DNA of 64,000 nucleotides. It comes from Marinobacter maritimus. GTDB taxonomy: Bacteria > Pseudomonadota > Gammaproteobacteria > Pseudomonadales > Oleiphilaceae. Positions 34,902 to 43,675 of this stretch are shown piece after piece. Each line of letters opens with the position of its first letter. Positions within the stretch are counted from its first letter, which is position 1. The stretch is taken from NCBI RefSeq assembly GCF_007671675.1, contig NZ_VCGW01000001.1, positions 682,001-746,000 of the forward strand, read 5' to 3'. The translations under genes were made by a program, and so were the position numbers. The notes under the pieces were generated by a model, which made no database searches, was not told the DNA's origin, and saw only the letters and a list, made by a program, of their open reading frames with translations.

Positions 34902-36377
34902 ATGTCTGAAAACGGGGCGATGACGGAGTGCGCAGACGGCGGCTCTCAAGGGTACCCCAAAAGCAGGCTGGTTGGCCTGTTTCTCGGTGCCGGGTTTCTT
35001 CTGATGACTGTGCTCTTGCCGCCGCCTGAGTCCATGTCTATGGAGGCCTGGTCGGCAATGGGTCTGATGCTTCTTATGGCAACCTGGTGGTCAACGGAAG
35101 CTATCCCGATTCCCGCGACTGCTCTGTTGCCGATTGTGCTGGTGCCGGGGCTTGGCCTGGGAAGCATCTCTCAGGCGACATCGCCCTACGCACACCCGAT
35201 TATCTTTCTTTTTTTGGGTGGTTTTACTCTGGGTCTGGCGATGCAGCGCTGGAATCTCCACCGTCGGATTGCCTTGATGACGCTGAAGGCCGTTGGTAGC
35301 GAGCCCAAACGTCAGATTGCCGGGTTTATGCTGGCGACAGCGTTCCTGAGCATGTGGGTCAGCAATACGGCGACGGCAATCATGATGTTGCCTATAGGCT
35401 TGTCGGTCATTGGCATGATGGGCTCCGGCCAACCGGAGAACGTTCAGCGGTATGCGACGGCCCTGCTGCTGGCCATAGCGTATTCCGCCAGTATTGGCGG
35501 CATCGCTACGCTGATAGGGACACCCCCCAACGCGTTGTTGGCTGCTTATCTGAGCAAGACTCAGGGGATTTCAGTGGGGTTTGCCCAATGGATGCTTCTG
35601 GGTGTGCCTGTAGCCATAGTTATGCTGGGCCTCGTCTGGTGGTGGCTAACGCGCAGGGAATTTGGCCTATCGACTCAGGAAGGCACTGGCGAGGCTATTC
35701 GCGACGAACTTACGGCGATGGGCCAAATGAGCCGTGGCGAAAAGCTGGTAGCCGTGGTGTTCGCATTGACCGCCAGCGCATGGGTTTTCCGGCCCTTGCT
35801 GTCGGCTAATATTGCGCCTTGGCTGACCGATACTGGCATTGCGGTGTCGGCCGCCATTGCCATGTTCATGATTCCGGTCAATATACGTCAGCAGACCTTT
35901 GTGCTTGATTGGGATACAGCCAAGGGCATTCCCTGGGGCGTGCTCTTGCTGTTTGGGGGAGGTCTTGCCATGGCGGGGGTTATCAGCAGCTCCGGATTGG
36001 CAGACTGGATTGCCGCAAGCATGGGCGGTGCAAGCGCACTACCGATCGTTATTATGATCACGCTGGTTGTTACGGTGATTATTTTCCTTACGGAAGTGAC
36101 CAGCAATACGGCCACTGCGGCGGCTTTCCTGCCTCTTCTGGGGGCTCTGGCGCTCTCTCAGGACGCTTCGCCGCTGCTCCTCACGGTCCCGGCCGCCATT
36201 GCTGCCAGCTGTGCGTTCATGATGCCTGTTGCGACACCGCCCAACGCCATTGTGTTCTCCAGTGGGCATATGAAGATAGGCGACATGATTCGCGCGGGGT
36301 TTGCGTTGAACATCGCCGGCATTGTGGTGGTCACTCTGCTTTGTTACCTGCTCATGGACCTGATTTTTACGCTCTGA
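34902..36377 (+). CDS. DASS/SLC13-family anion:sodium symporter
   Basis: A 491-residue inner-membrane transporter with about 11-12 helices. Diagnostic pairs are present in both inverted repeats: WVSNTATAIMM with TPPNALLAAYL, and EVTSNTATAAAF with TPPNAIVFSSG. Members move dicarboxylates, sulfate or related anions with sodium. The substrate is not evident. GGAGGG lies 8 bases before the ATG. A stem-loop starts six bases after the stop and may end the transcript with the amidohydrolase gene. Confidence 0.88.
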   Translation: MSENGAMTECADGGSQGYPKSRLVGLFLGAGFLLMTVLLPPPESMSMEAWSAMGLMLLMATWWSTEAIPIPATALLPIVLVPGLGLGSISQATSPYAHPIIFLFLGGFTLGLAMQRWNLHRRIALMTLKAVGSEPKRQIAGFMLATAFLSMWVSNTATAIMMLPIGLSVIGMMGSGQPENVQRYATALLLAIAYSASIGGIATLIGTPPNALLAAYLSKTQGISVGFAQWMLLGVPVAIVMLGLVWWWLTRREFGLSTQEGTGEAIRDELTAMGQMSRGEKLVAVVFALTASAWVFRPLLSANIAPWLTDTGIAVSAAIAMFMIPVNIRQQTFVLDWDTAKGIPWGVLLLFGGGLAMAGVISSSGLADWIAASMGGASALPIVIMITLVVTVIIFLTEVTSNTATAAAFLPLLGALALSQDASPLLLTVPAAIAASCAFMMPVATPPNAIVFSSGHMKIGDMIRAGFALNIAGIVVVTLLCYLLMDLIFTL

Positions 36378-36382
36378 TTGTT

Positions 36383-36412
36383 GTGCAGGCACGAACTTTT
36401 TCGCGCCTGCAC
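36383..36412 (+). terminator. Hairpin after the DASS transporter gene
   Basis: GTGCAGGC pairs with GCCTGCAC, and an inner CGAA/TTCG extends the stem around a four-base loop. No T-run follows, so it may be an mRNA 3' stabiliser or a weak terminator. The rest of the gap to the C39 gene (36413-36609) shows no other feature I can name. Confidence 0.45.
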
Positions 36413-36609
36413 TTCCGCATATCCGGGCCTTGGTCCCGTATCAGAATTAACCTTTCTGTTTTGCGAACATCCACCAGATCGAACGCTGCTGCAGCGCCAG
36501 ATTTGAGGCACAGTTATCTTTAAGCTCCCTGCTATTTCGGTATCTTACCGTAACAAAATGTAATCCGATAAATGCCACGGGTTACAAAATAACAGGGATT
36601 TCGTCTGAC

Positions 36610-37410
36610 ATGCTGCTGGTGCTCGCTGGGTCCATTCTTACATTCGCCATTGTGCAGGAAGCTACTGTGGTAGAGCCCTATGAAAAGGGTGCGGTTGTTG
36701 TTGAGCAAAAAGTCGATTCCAGCCCTGTAGAGTTGAACACCGTTTTCCGAATTGAGCCTCTGGTTGAGCAAAAATTCCGCAACATTGTGCGCCAGGCATA
36801 CGACTACAGTTGCGGCAGTGCGGCGCTGACAACCGTTCTGAATTTCTATTTGGGCCGATCTCTCTCCGAGCGACAGGTCATGGAAGGGCTGCTGCATTAC
36901 GGCGAGAGCGAGCGCATTGTTTCGCGTCGTGCCTTCTCCATGCTCGATATGAAGCGCCTTGTTACCGCATTGGGTTATCCCTCTGGCGGCTTCCGCGCGA
37001 CGATCGATGACCTTATCGATCTCGATCACCCGGCCATCGTTCCTATCCAGCACGCGGGCTTCAAGCACTTTGTTGTACTCAGAACCATTCGTGATGGTCG
37101 GGTTTATATGGCCGATCCAGCAGTGGGTAACTTGTCTTTCACACTCGCTCAGTTTGAGGAGAAGTGGGACGACAACGTGCTTTTCATTGTTTTTCCGGGC
37201 AGTGATAAGCCCCTGGATAACCTGGAACTCAAAGAAGAAGATCTGCGTTTTATAGACGACCAGACCATGACATTGCTCGCATTGGAACGCATGCCAGATT
37301 TTCATGAGGCCACAGCCAGACGCATCCAGAATGTGCTTGAAAGGCAGAAAAATAACCCGGATGGCAGTGTTGAGAATACCCGAAAGCAATTGCATTACCG
37401 TCGCAATTAA
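36610..37410 (+). CDS. C39-like cysteine peptidase, possibly FapD-like
   Basis: A 266-residue exported or membrane-anchored protein. A hydrophobic N-terminus (MLLVLAGSILTFAIV) is followed near residue 60 by a C39 peptidase domain with YSCGSAAL (Cys68), FKHFVVL (His153) and MADPAVG (Asp169), so the catalytic triad is complete. It lacks the membrane and ATPase parts of peptide-exporting C39 transporters. Stand-alone periplasmic C39 proteins occur as FapD in functional amyloid systems, and the next gene resembles FapF. No amyloid subunit gene is visible here, so the substrate is open. Confidence 0.75.
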   Translation: MLLVLAGSILTFAIVQEATVVEPYEKGAVVVEQKVDSSPVELNTVFRIEPLVEQKFRNIVRQAYDYSCGSAALTTVLNFYLGRSLSERQVMEGLLHYGESERIVSRRAFSMLDMKRLVTALGYPSGGFRATIDDLIDLDHPAIVPIQHAGFKHFVVLRTIRDGRVYMADPAVGNLSFTLAQFEEKWDDNVLFIVFPGSDKPLDNLELKEEDLRFIDDQTMTLLALERMPDFHEATARRIQNVLERQKNNPDGSVENTRKQLHYRRN

Positions 37411-37471
37411 TATTTGCCGGGCGGAGTGCCCGGCTCAGGACTACAACCAATAAAAAATTAAGGGAGTCAGG

Positions 37472-38482
37472 ATGAATCGTTGGTTTGTGCGAGGTCTTAT
37501 CCTTGTTTCCGTGGCAGGTTTGCTTCCGGGCATTGCCCTGGCGCAGGACGACAGTGTAGATCAGGCGAGGGACGCGCTCGCAAAACAGGAGGGGGATAAA
37601 GACTCGTCGCGCCAGCTTGAGGAAGTGTTTCAGGCAGCCGAGAAGAATTACTCGTTGCAAAGGAAAGGGACTCACTCCCTTAACTACTCGTTTGATTATT
37701 CCTATACGGCCGATCAGCGCCTGGATCTTGCGATCACAAACGGCTCGGTGCGCAATCTGGATGTGGTACCTTCGGCAACTCACAACTTCACCAATGCGTT
37801 TTCCTACGATTATGGGCTGCTGGATAACCTCACCGTCGGGGCTCGGATTCCTCTGGTAGTGAAGTACGACACCGAGGACGAATTGAACGTCTACGATCTT
37901 GGTGATGTGTCCTTTACTGGCCGCTGGCAACCTTTTGCTTATGTGCCAGGTAAAATGTCGACAACGTTGTTTGGCACATTTACCAGCAAGACCGGTGTCA
38001 GCCCCTACGAAATTGACATTAATGAGCAGCTTTCAACCGGCAGTGGCTACTACTCGTTCAGCGGTGGGGTAAGCCTTTCGAAGGTGCTGGATCCGGTTGT
38101 TGTGTTCGGCTCTGTCAGTGCAACTTACAACCTTCCTGCTGAAGACCTGCAGCAGGTTCGCGGTGCTCGGCTATTGCAGGAGGTCGAGCCTGGTTTTGGT
38201 CTTTCCGGCTCTGCCGGGTTTGCCTATTCGCTCTCCTATGACATCTCCCTGAGTATTTCAGCCCAGCTGAGTTACAGCGATGAAACCGTGCTCACATTCT
38301 CCAATGGTGATCAGGCAATGGCTCAGGATCAGATGACAGGCTTCCTCAGCATGTCTCTGGGAACCCGCATCAGTGATACCACGATCGTGAACACCAGTCT
38401 TGGTATTGGTTTGACCGAGGATGCCCCTGACTTCTCCCTCGGTGTATCCCTGCCCATTAATTTCTCCGGCCTCAAAGAGTGA
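37472..38482 (+). CDS. Outer-membrane channel-like protein, possibly FapF-like
   Basis: A 336-residue exported protein. The signal ends PGIALAQ. A charged helical stretch follows (DSVDQARDALAKQEG, RQLEEVFQAAEKNYSL) and then a beta-rich barrel (HSLNYSFDYSYTADQRLDL, FSYDYGLLDNLTVGARIPLV) to the C-terminus. A short N-terminal coiled coil in front of a barrel is the plan of FapF, the amyloid secretion pore. GGGAG lies upstream, and the gene is 61 bases after the C39 peptidase gene. FapF homology is a hypothesis based on layout. Confidence 0.55.
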   Translation: MNRWFVRGLILVSVAGLLPGIALAQDDSVDQARDALAKQEGDKDSSRQLEEVFQAAEKNYSLQRKGTHSLNYSFDYSYTADQRLDLAITNGSVRNLDVVPSATHNFTNAFSYDYGLLDNLTVGARIPLVVKYDTEDELNVYDLGDVSFTGRWQPFAYVPGKMSTTLFGTFTSKTGVSPYEIDINEQLSTGSGYYSFSGGVSLSKVLDPVVVFGSVSATYNLPAEDLQQVRGARLLQEVEPGFGLSGSAGFAYSLSYDISLSISAQLSYSDETVLTFSNGDQAMAQDQMTGFLSMSLGTRISDTTIVNTSLGIGLTEDAPDFSLGVSLPINFSGLKE

Positions 38483-38521
38483 TTGATGCCGCTGACGACT
38501 TAACGGGAAGGGAAGGACTCC

Positions 38522-40147
38522 ATGGGACATAACAGCTATCAGCGGCAGCTTCTTGCAGCAATGGTCGCCACGACATTCTCGTGTGGCGCTCAGGCCCAGC
38601 TAGCGCAGAACCTGACTATCCACCCCAAGGCACTGGCTTTGGGCAATGCTGTCACAGCAGATCCCCCCGGGATCATGGCCATTCACTACAACCCGGCGGG
38701 CCTGACAAAGCTGGAGGGTCGGCAGTTCGAAGTGAACCTTATGAGTATCTATCTGGATATTGACGCCGATTTCACGGCCCCGGATGGATACGAAATATTT
38801 GGCATTGATGGTCTCGAAATCGACCCGAATACCGGCAAACAGAGAGACCCGGTTGCCAACACCCACAGCCATACCAACAACGTTGCGCTCTATGTCCCCG
38901 GTTTCGGAATCCTGCGCACGCCTCCGGGTCCGGCGGTAGCACCTTCGGCTGGATTCAGCATCAACCCCCCAGGTTCAAAGCTCACCTTCGGTAATGCCTT
39001 CTATCTGCCGTTAGCTGCGGGTTTCTATCGCGATACAGATGACCCCGGCCGATATCAGCCTCAGGCGACCGCGTTGCAGCGCACCACATACCTGGCGCCA
39101 ACCGTTGGTTACAAGATCAATGATGAGTGGTCGGTGGGCGCCGGAATTCACTTGTCCCATATGGGTATTGCTGCCGATCAGTATATGCGGGCGCCTAACC
39201 TGTTGCTGGGTGTGGCAGAAATTCTTCAGGACGCATTCAACTGTGAAAGCGGCGATGAACCACTGCAACCCTGGCTGGCGCTCTGCGGCGGTAATGTGGG
39301 TCCATGGGACGATATCGGTGCCTTGAGTATCAATGTTCAGGAAACACTGTCGCCCACCTACACCCTCGGGGTTATGTGGGATCCGGTGGACTGGTTTACC
39401 TGGGGGGCAAGCTATACCTCCGAAGCTGAAATGAATATGAAGGGCACTTTCGAGATCGAGTATACCGATGACTGGTCCGGGTTCTGGCAGAGTGTTAACG
39501 GATCGGTTCTGGGTGCGATTACCTCGGCCATTCTGAGCTTGCCATCGGGGGCTCCCCGGGAGGCCGGCAATGTCAGTATGGATCTGGTGTACCCCCAGCA
39601 TTTCCAGACCGGTATCAGTGTGGACGTACACCCGAAGCTGACCCTGAACGCTGACATTGGCTGGACGGACTACGAGCAATGGGACGCGTTTCTATTTCGG
39701 TTCGACCGGAATCTGGAGTTCCTTAACGCAGCGCGCATATTGTCTCCGGATAACGCCACACCGAACACCCTCAAATTGCCTCTGGGTTTTAAAAGCCAAT
39801 GGAACTGGGCTTTCGGGATGGAATTTCATGCCTCATCGCGGCTTGACCTGAGAGCGGGTGTCGAGATCCGGGATTCAGTTATACCGGATGATCAGCGCTC
39901 GGTTATGGCGCCCTTTGGCGGCGCCAACCTTTACAGCGTCGGTATGGGGTACAAGTGGGATAAGAATACAGAAATCGATATGAATATCAGTTACCTGCAT
40001 TCTGTGGAATCCATCCCGGCGGATACCAGCTGCAACCTGAACTGCGATAATATTACCAACATAATCTACAATCCCTACGCCGGATTGGACGTCAAAACGT
40101 CACTTCGGGTCGTTATGGCAGGCCTCAGTTTCCGGAAGAAATTCTGA
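38522..40147 (+). CDS. FadL/OmpP1-family outer-membrane transporter
   Basis: A 541-residue outer-membrane protein. The signal (AAMVATTFSCGAQAQ) is followed by ALALGNAVTADPPGIMAIHYNPAGLTKLEG, the N-terminal hatch of FadL-type channels for hydrophobic molecules. Later strands include SPTYTLGVMWDPVDWFTWGASY and LDLRAGVEIRDSVIP; it ends GLSFRKKF with the usual terminal Phe. It is longer than E. coli FadL, with extra loops and a Cys pair near 490-500. In a hydrocarbon-using marine genus such proteins may import fatty acids or alkanes. It lies 39 bases after the FapF-like gene. Confidence 0.85.
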   Translation: MGHNSYQRQLLAAMVATTFSCGAQAQLAQNLTIHPKALALGNAVTADPPGIMAIHYNPAGLTKLEGRQFEVNLMSIYLDIDADFTAPDGYEIFGIDGLEIDPNTGKQRDPVANTHSHTNNVALYVPGFGILRTPPGPAVAPSAGFSINPPGSKLTFGNAFYLPLAAGFYRDTDDPGRYQPQATALQRTTYLAPTVGYKINDEWSVGAGIHLSHMGIAADQYMRAPNLLLGVAEILQDAFNCESGDEPLQPWLALCGGNVGPWDDIGALSINVQETLSPTYTLGVMWDPVDWFTWGASYTSEAEMNMKGTFEIEYTDDWSGFWQSVNGSVLGAITSAILSLPSGAPREAGNVSMDLVYPQHFQTGISVDVHPKLTLNADIGWTDYEQWDAFLFRFDRNLEFLNAARILSPDNATPNTLKLPLGFKSQWNWAFGMEFHASSRLDLRAGVEIRDSVIPDDQRSVMAPFGGANLYSVGMGYKWDKNTEIDMNISYLHSVESIPADTSCNLNCDNITNIIYNPYAGLDVKTSLRVVMAGLSFRKKF

Positions 40148-40181
40148 CCGCATTTCACTTTGAGCTTAAAAAGGCACTTCA

Positions 40182-41246
40182 GTGACTACACAGAGATTTC
40201 TGACAGCCGTTGTTTTTGCCGCTCTGGGGGCCGTTTTTTCCGGGTGTCAGATAGGGGGCTCAACGGTCTCAGAGAGGGAAGGTTATTTTACCTGGGTAGA
40301 TGAACAGGGCCGGGTACGCTATACCCCCATAGGCGAAGCATCACCCGCAGCGGTTCCCTCCACAGGGCAGGACGCGCCGGTGCAAGATGCTTCCGACGGG
40401 CCGGAAGCCCTGAATGGTAAATCTCCTGACAGGTCCGCGGAAAAATCTGCTGATGAAGAATTTACGCCTTCGAATTATCCGGATGCCGAAGAGTTACGAA
40501 GCAGGGGATACCAGCGTGAAGCAGATAGACCACCTTATTTCACCTGGCGTGATGCCGACGGTAACGTAAGAACCACCTACTACCAGCCGGATACTCGAAC
40601 GGACGAGGAAAAAGGGTTTGTCGCGCCGCCCGCCGGAACCACTCCTGCAAGTGTCTACCGAACCGGTGATGTAGCGGAGCCATCTGAACCAGTGACCGGG
40701 CACGACCCCGATGTTTTCACCATTCTTGGAATTGAAGGCGCTGGCGACAATTACCTGGAGCGCTTCGCCGAAACCTGTTGCCAGGCGCTGGATAGCAAAA
40801 ACCATGAACGTTGGCAGGAAGGTCGAGAGTTTGGTATTTACCTGACTGAAGACTCACCGGTCCATCGGTTTCTGACCGGTGAAAGCCCCTATCAGCTGGT
40901 AGCCTTTCCCGATGGGGATCGACCCCAAGGGCAGCTTATTCGCCTGCGATCCTTCGCCAGCAAAGGCGTTTTTGTGCCTTCTGTCGTGTTTCTGGACAAC
41001 GAACTTAACCCTGTGCGCCTGGTAACCGATCTGGTATTGGATTTTGAGCCGGAGAACTGGCATCGACGCGGCTTTCTGGAGGCCCGGATTCCGGTTCCAG
41101 AAAACACGAAAGAGCGTTGGATGCTGCTCTTCACTCGTGATGAAGACCTTGAGGGCCAGACGGTTATAGAAACCGATCGTGGCCCCCAAAAAATACCTCA
41201 TGTCAGAATAGGCGAGTTCGGGCTGACCATTGTGAAAGCAAGGTAG
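40182..41246 (+). CDS. MalM-like periplasmic lipoprotein
   Basis: A 354-residue lipoprotein (FSGC lipobox, cysteine 22). The N-terminal half has two copies of a DUF4124-like motif: YFTWVDEQGRVRYTP near residue 36 and YFTWRDADGNVRTTYYQP about 80 residues later. The C-terminal half resembles MalM, with CQALDSKNHERWQ, SPVHRF, YQLVAFP and a closing IGEFGLTIV. MalM sits at the end of the E. coli maltose operon; its role is unclear. No maltose gene is present here. It follows the FadL-like gene by 34 bases and probably supports an outer-membrane complex. Confidence 0.7.
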   Translation: MTTQRFLTAVVFAALGAVFSGCQIGGSTVSEREGYFTWVDEQGRVRYTPIGEASPAAVPSTGQDAPVQDASDGPEALNGKSPDRSAEKSADEEFTPSNYPDAEELRSRGYQREADRPPYFTWRDADGNVRTTYYQPDTRTDEEKGFVAPPAGTTPASVYRTGDVAEPSEPVTGHDPDVFTILGIEGAGDNYLERFAETCCQALDSKNHERWQEGREFGIYLTEDSPVHRFLTGESPYQLVAFPDGDRPQGQLIRLRSFASKGVFVPSVVFLDNELNPVRLVTDLVLDFEPENWHRRGFLEARIPVPENTKERWMLLFTRDEDLEGQTVIETDRGPQKIPHVRIGEFGLTIVKAR

Positions 41247-41251
41247 TCAGT

Positions 41252-42283
41252 TCAGTCTTCCGGTTGGCTAAGGTCCAGCCACTGCTGCGACAGCCAGTAA
41301 AAATTGCCCTTGTCATCAGGATGCGTGCAGTTATACCGGAATCTCCGCCTGTCGAAGGGTTTCGGTGCCTTGACGTTTATTCCGTCATCAGCGGCCTCAA
41401 ACTCAATGCGGCCCATGCCTGAGGCGAAGCAGGTCAGCCGGTTGGGCTGAATCTCTTTCGTCAGAGGCAAGACAAGTGTTGGCGGGTTAGCTGTCATGAT
41501 GCCATCAGGCAGCTGGCTGGTGTCTATGGGAAACGCCTTGCTATTCAGCTTGTCTTTGAGGCCGTTGAGCTGTCCGTAGGCATTGGCCATGGGGAATCTG
41601 GGCAGACGGGTTTGCCCGGCAAGTGGGCCTATAGCCCCGGATTGCTGCCCGAACCCGTACCAGCCCCGTTTGGCCACCTCGGCTTCAAGAGCTTCGTCAA
41701 ACTCGCCATAAGGGTATGCAAACAAGGGCAAGACGTTTCCGAATTGCTGTTTCAACTCCGCCTGTGCGGAATCCAGGCTACGGGTTATCCGTTGTTTCCA
41801 ATCTGCTTCTGCCTCTCCCGGCTTTCTTGCCAGGTGTCCGTGTCCGGCGCTGTGGTTGGCAATGCTGACCCCGTTACGTGCAGCCAGTTCTTTCAGTTGC
41901 GCCCAGGTCATGTAGCCTTGGTTTCCCACTGCTGCCGTGTCTACAAAAATAGTGTAAGGCAAACCCTGTTCCCGGAGGATGTCTGCGCCTTGGCTGTAAA
42001 CCGACTCATAGGCATCATCGAAGGTAATGGCAATGCGCTGACCCTGTGACGGGTTGCCAGAAAACAGGTTATCCGTGGCGCTATGCAGATCAACAACATC
42101 GATCCCCAGCTCCGTGATTAAATCGATCTGGGCCTGAAACAGGGAAGCCGAGGTGCTGGTGGAAGGTGGCGTAGTATCGCTAATGTGATGATACTGAAGC
42201 ACCACAAGATCGGCTCTTGCGGGGAAGCTCGCCAGCACGAGACAGGACAGGGCCACTGATATCCAGATTTTGTGTGTTCTCAT
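41252..42283 (-). CDS. Exported polysaccharide deacetylase (NodB fold)
   Basis: A 343-residue protein with a signal (ALSCLVLASFPARA) and a NodB domain with ITFDDAYESVYSQG (metal Asp pair), SIANHSAGHGHL (metal-binding His motif) and YPYGEFDEAL. It would remove N-acetyl groups from a surface or periplasmic polysaccharide; the substrate is unknown. The C-terminal 90 residues are a separate domain. Its start overlaps the J-domain gene stop by four bases, so the two are coupled. It converges on the MalM-like gene with five bases between stops. Confidence 0.82.
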   Translation of the reverse strand: MRTHKIWISVALSCLVLASFPARADLVVLQYHHISDTTPPSTSTSASLFQAQIDLITELGIDVVDLHSATDNLFSGNPSQGQRIAITFDDAYESVYSQGADILREQGLPYTIFVDTAAVGNQGYMTWAQLKELAARNGVSIANHSAGHGHLARKPGEAEADWKQRITRSLDSAQAELKQQFGNVLPLFAYPYGEFDEALEAEVAKRGWYGFGQQSGAIGPLAGQTRLPRFPMANAYGQLNGLKDKLNSKAFPIDTSQLPDGIMTANPPTLVLPLTKEIQPNRLTCFASGMGRIEFEAADDGINVKAPKPFDRRRFRYNCTHPDDKGNFYWLSQQWLDLSQPED

Positions 42284-42960
42284 GTCTGCTCCATCATCTG
42301 ACTGAAATGCGCTTTAAGAATGGCAAAAGCCTCGTTAAGCGCCTGGATTGAGTCCTTGTCACCACCGCGATCCGGATGAGCTTGCATCACCGCGCGACGA
42401 AACGCCTGTTTTGCCACAATGAAGCTTTCCGGGACTGCATCGAACCCGAGCCTGTTTGCGGCTGCCAGAGTTTCCGGTCTGGACGGCCCGGTGTTTTGGT
42501 AGCCTGCCCAGAACCTGTTCATCATCTGCTGAATGGCATCCTTTGGGAGCTCATATTGGGACAGATCGAGATAGAAACTGCGAAGGTTGTCGGGGGCGCC
42601 GGGCAGTCCGGTTCCGCCGATTGTGTCCTGACGGTCAATGGTAATCCGCATGGGAGATATAGTCAGGCTTTCACCACCCTCTGCAAGGGTATCCTTCAGG
42701 CGGTACAGCACGTGGAAAAGCAGGAAGTGCGTTGGATAGAGGTTTTGCGGGTCTTGAAAATCAAGCTTTCCGAAAAGCCGCCAAGGTGGGTTTTGCATTC
42801 TCTTGATCAGGTTAAGTTCGTCCATGCCCTCCGGCGAATCGCGAAGTTCATGCTCTACAGCCACGAGCAGATGCTGGATTTGCTGTTCCAGTATCGCGTC
42901 AGGTTGAGTTCCCTGCTTGGGTTGTGGGTGGCAGTCCCGGGGCGCTGGCGTATTTCTCAT
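42280..42960 (-). CDS. DnaJ-domain protein, J domain at C-terminus
   Basis: A 226-residue cytoplasmic protein with no signal or membrane segment. The last 60 residues form a J domain with the Hsp70-stimulating HPD tripeptide (VMQAHPDRGGDK). The first 160 residues (LLVAVEHELRDSPEGMDELN, FGKLDFQDPQNLYPTHFLLF) belong to an unknown domain seen in several marine gammaproteobacteria. The start at MRNTPAPRD is the first after the tetR stop; a longer frame would overlap tetR. Coupling to a deacetylase suggests a co-chaperone for envelope biogenesis, but this is speculative. Confidence 0.7.
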   Translation of the reverse strand: MRNTPAPRDCHPQPKQGTQPDAILEQQIQHLLVAVEHELRDSPEGMDELNLIKRMQNPPWRLFGKLDFQDPQNLYPTHFLLFHVLYRLKDTLAEGGESLTISPMRITIDRQDTIGGTGLPGAPDNLRSFYLDLSQYELPKDAIQQMMNRFWAGYQNTGPSRPETLAAANRLGFDAVPESFIVAKQAFRRAVMQAHPDRGGDKDSIQALNEAFAILKAHFSQMMEQT

Positions 42961-42979
42961 GAAGCTAATGTTAGGGTAG

Positions 42980-43633
42980 TCACCGCCGACAGGGAAGGGC
43001 TGCCAGTCGGGAGAGCCCGCCAATAAAAAGCGCCGTTGAAAAACCGGTGGCCATCTCGACTTCGTCGTCGCATTGCTCCGGGTGCAGGTGCACTCGTTCT
43101 GCAACCATCAAGCCGGTCTCGTAGGCGACGCCAAAAAACGCAGCGCAAAGATAGTCCTGGTCAACATCTGGCAGAACGTTCTTGTCAATCGCGTCTCGGA
43201 CGTCATCTTCAAGCGAAATCATGATCAACCCGAGTATGCCGGAACCGAACAGCTCTCTCAGCGCACGGTCGTTACGATGGGCCAGTTCATAAACCAGTGG
43301 ATCCCTTGCTGTTGCGCTGTAGAGTGCCTGATAGGAACGATAGATAAACTCTTCTGCGGTCTTCGCAGAGCGCCGGGAGCGGCTCAGATTGTTATTCAGA
43401 CCACTAAGAAATTCTGTCAGCAAGGCTGCAAAAATATCCTGTTTACTGTTGAAATAATTATAAAATGTACCTGAAGCCAAATGGGTACGCTTTATGAGGT
43501 CACGGATGGTTGTGTTCTCATAGCCTCGTTCCTGAAAGCAGGTGCGTGCTGCCGACAGAATGGCCTGGCGGTTGCGAAGGCTGTTCTGCTGCCGTTTTCC
43601 CATGGGTTCTTTGTTTGAACTCAACATATCCAT
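42980..43633 (-). CDS. TetR-family regulator
   Basis: A 217-residue regulator. The N-terminal helix-turn-helix is clear (RQAILSAARTCFQERGYENT, then IRDLIKRTHLASGTFYNYF). The C-terminal ligand domain has a long hydrophobic pocket with ARDPLVYELAHRN. The start MDMLSSNKEP has AGGA upstream. It is divergent from ttcA with a 42-base gap and leads the J-domain and deacetylase genes. Its ligand and targets are unknown; many TetR proteins with YNYF helices respond to fatty acyl or envelope stress signals. Confidence 0.82.
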   Translation of the reverse strand: MDMLSSNKEPMGKRQQNSLRNRQAILSAARTCFQERGYENTTIRDLIKRTHLASGTFYNYFNSKQDIFAALLTEFLSGLNNNLSRSRRSAKTAEEFIYRSYQALYSATARDPLVYELAHRNDRALRELFGSGILGLIMISLEDDVRDAIDKNVLPDVDQDYLCAAFFGVAYETGLMVAERVHLHPEQCDDEVEMATGFSTALFIGGLSRLAALPCRR

Positions 43634-43666
43634 GTCAGCGTCCTGTCCCTGAAATGATGGGATGCG

Positions 43667-43672
43667 TATAAT
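43667..43672 (+). promoter_or_regulatory. TATAAT -10 element for ttcA
   Basis: A perfect TATAAT lies three bases before the first ATG of the ttcA frame. The -35 region is weak (CTGTCC at 18 bases). If used, transcription would begin at about 43679, after that ATG, so translation would start at one of the next in-frame ATGs (43691, 43697 or 43706). Confidence 0.35.
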
Positions 43673-43675
43673 CTC

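Noticed and set aside
36610..37410. C39 protein as part of a bacteriocin exporter
   Set aside because: No ABC or membrane domain is fused or adjacent, and no leader-peptide gene with a double-glycine motif was seen nearby.
39011..39679. A 222-codon antisense frame in the FadL-like gene
   Set aside because: The sense frame is a clear FadL protein; the antisense frame looks like codon-bias shadow.
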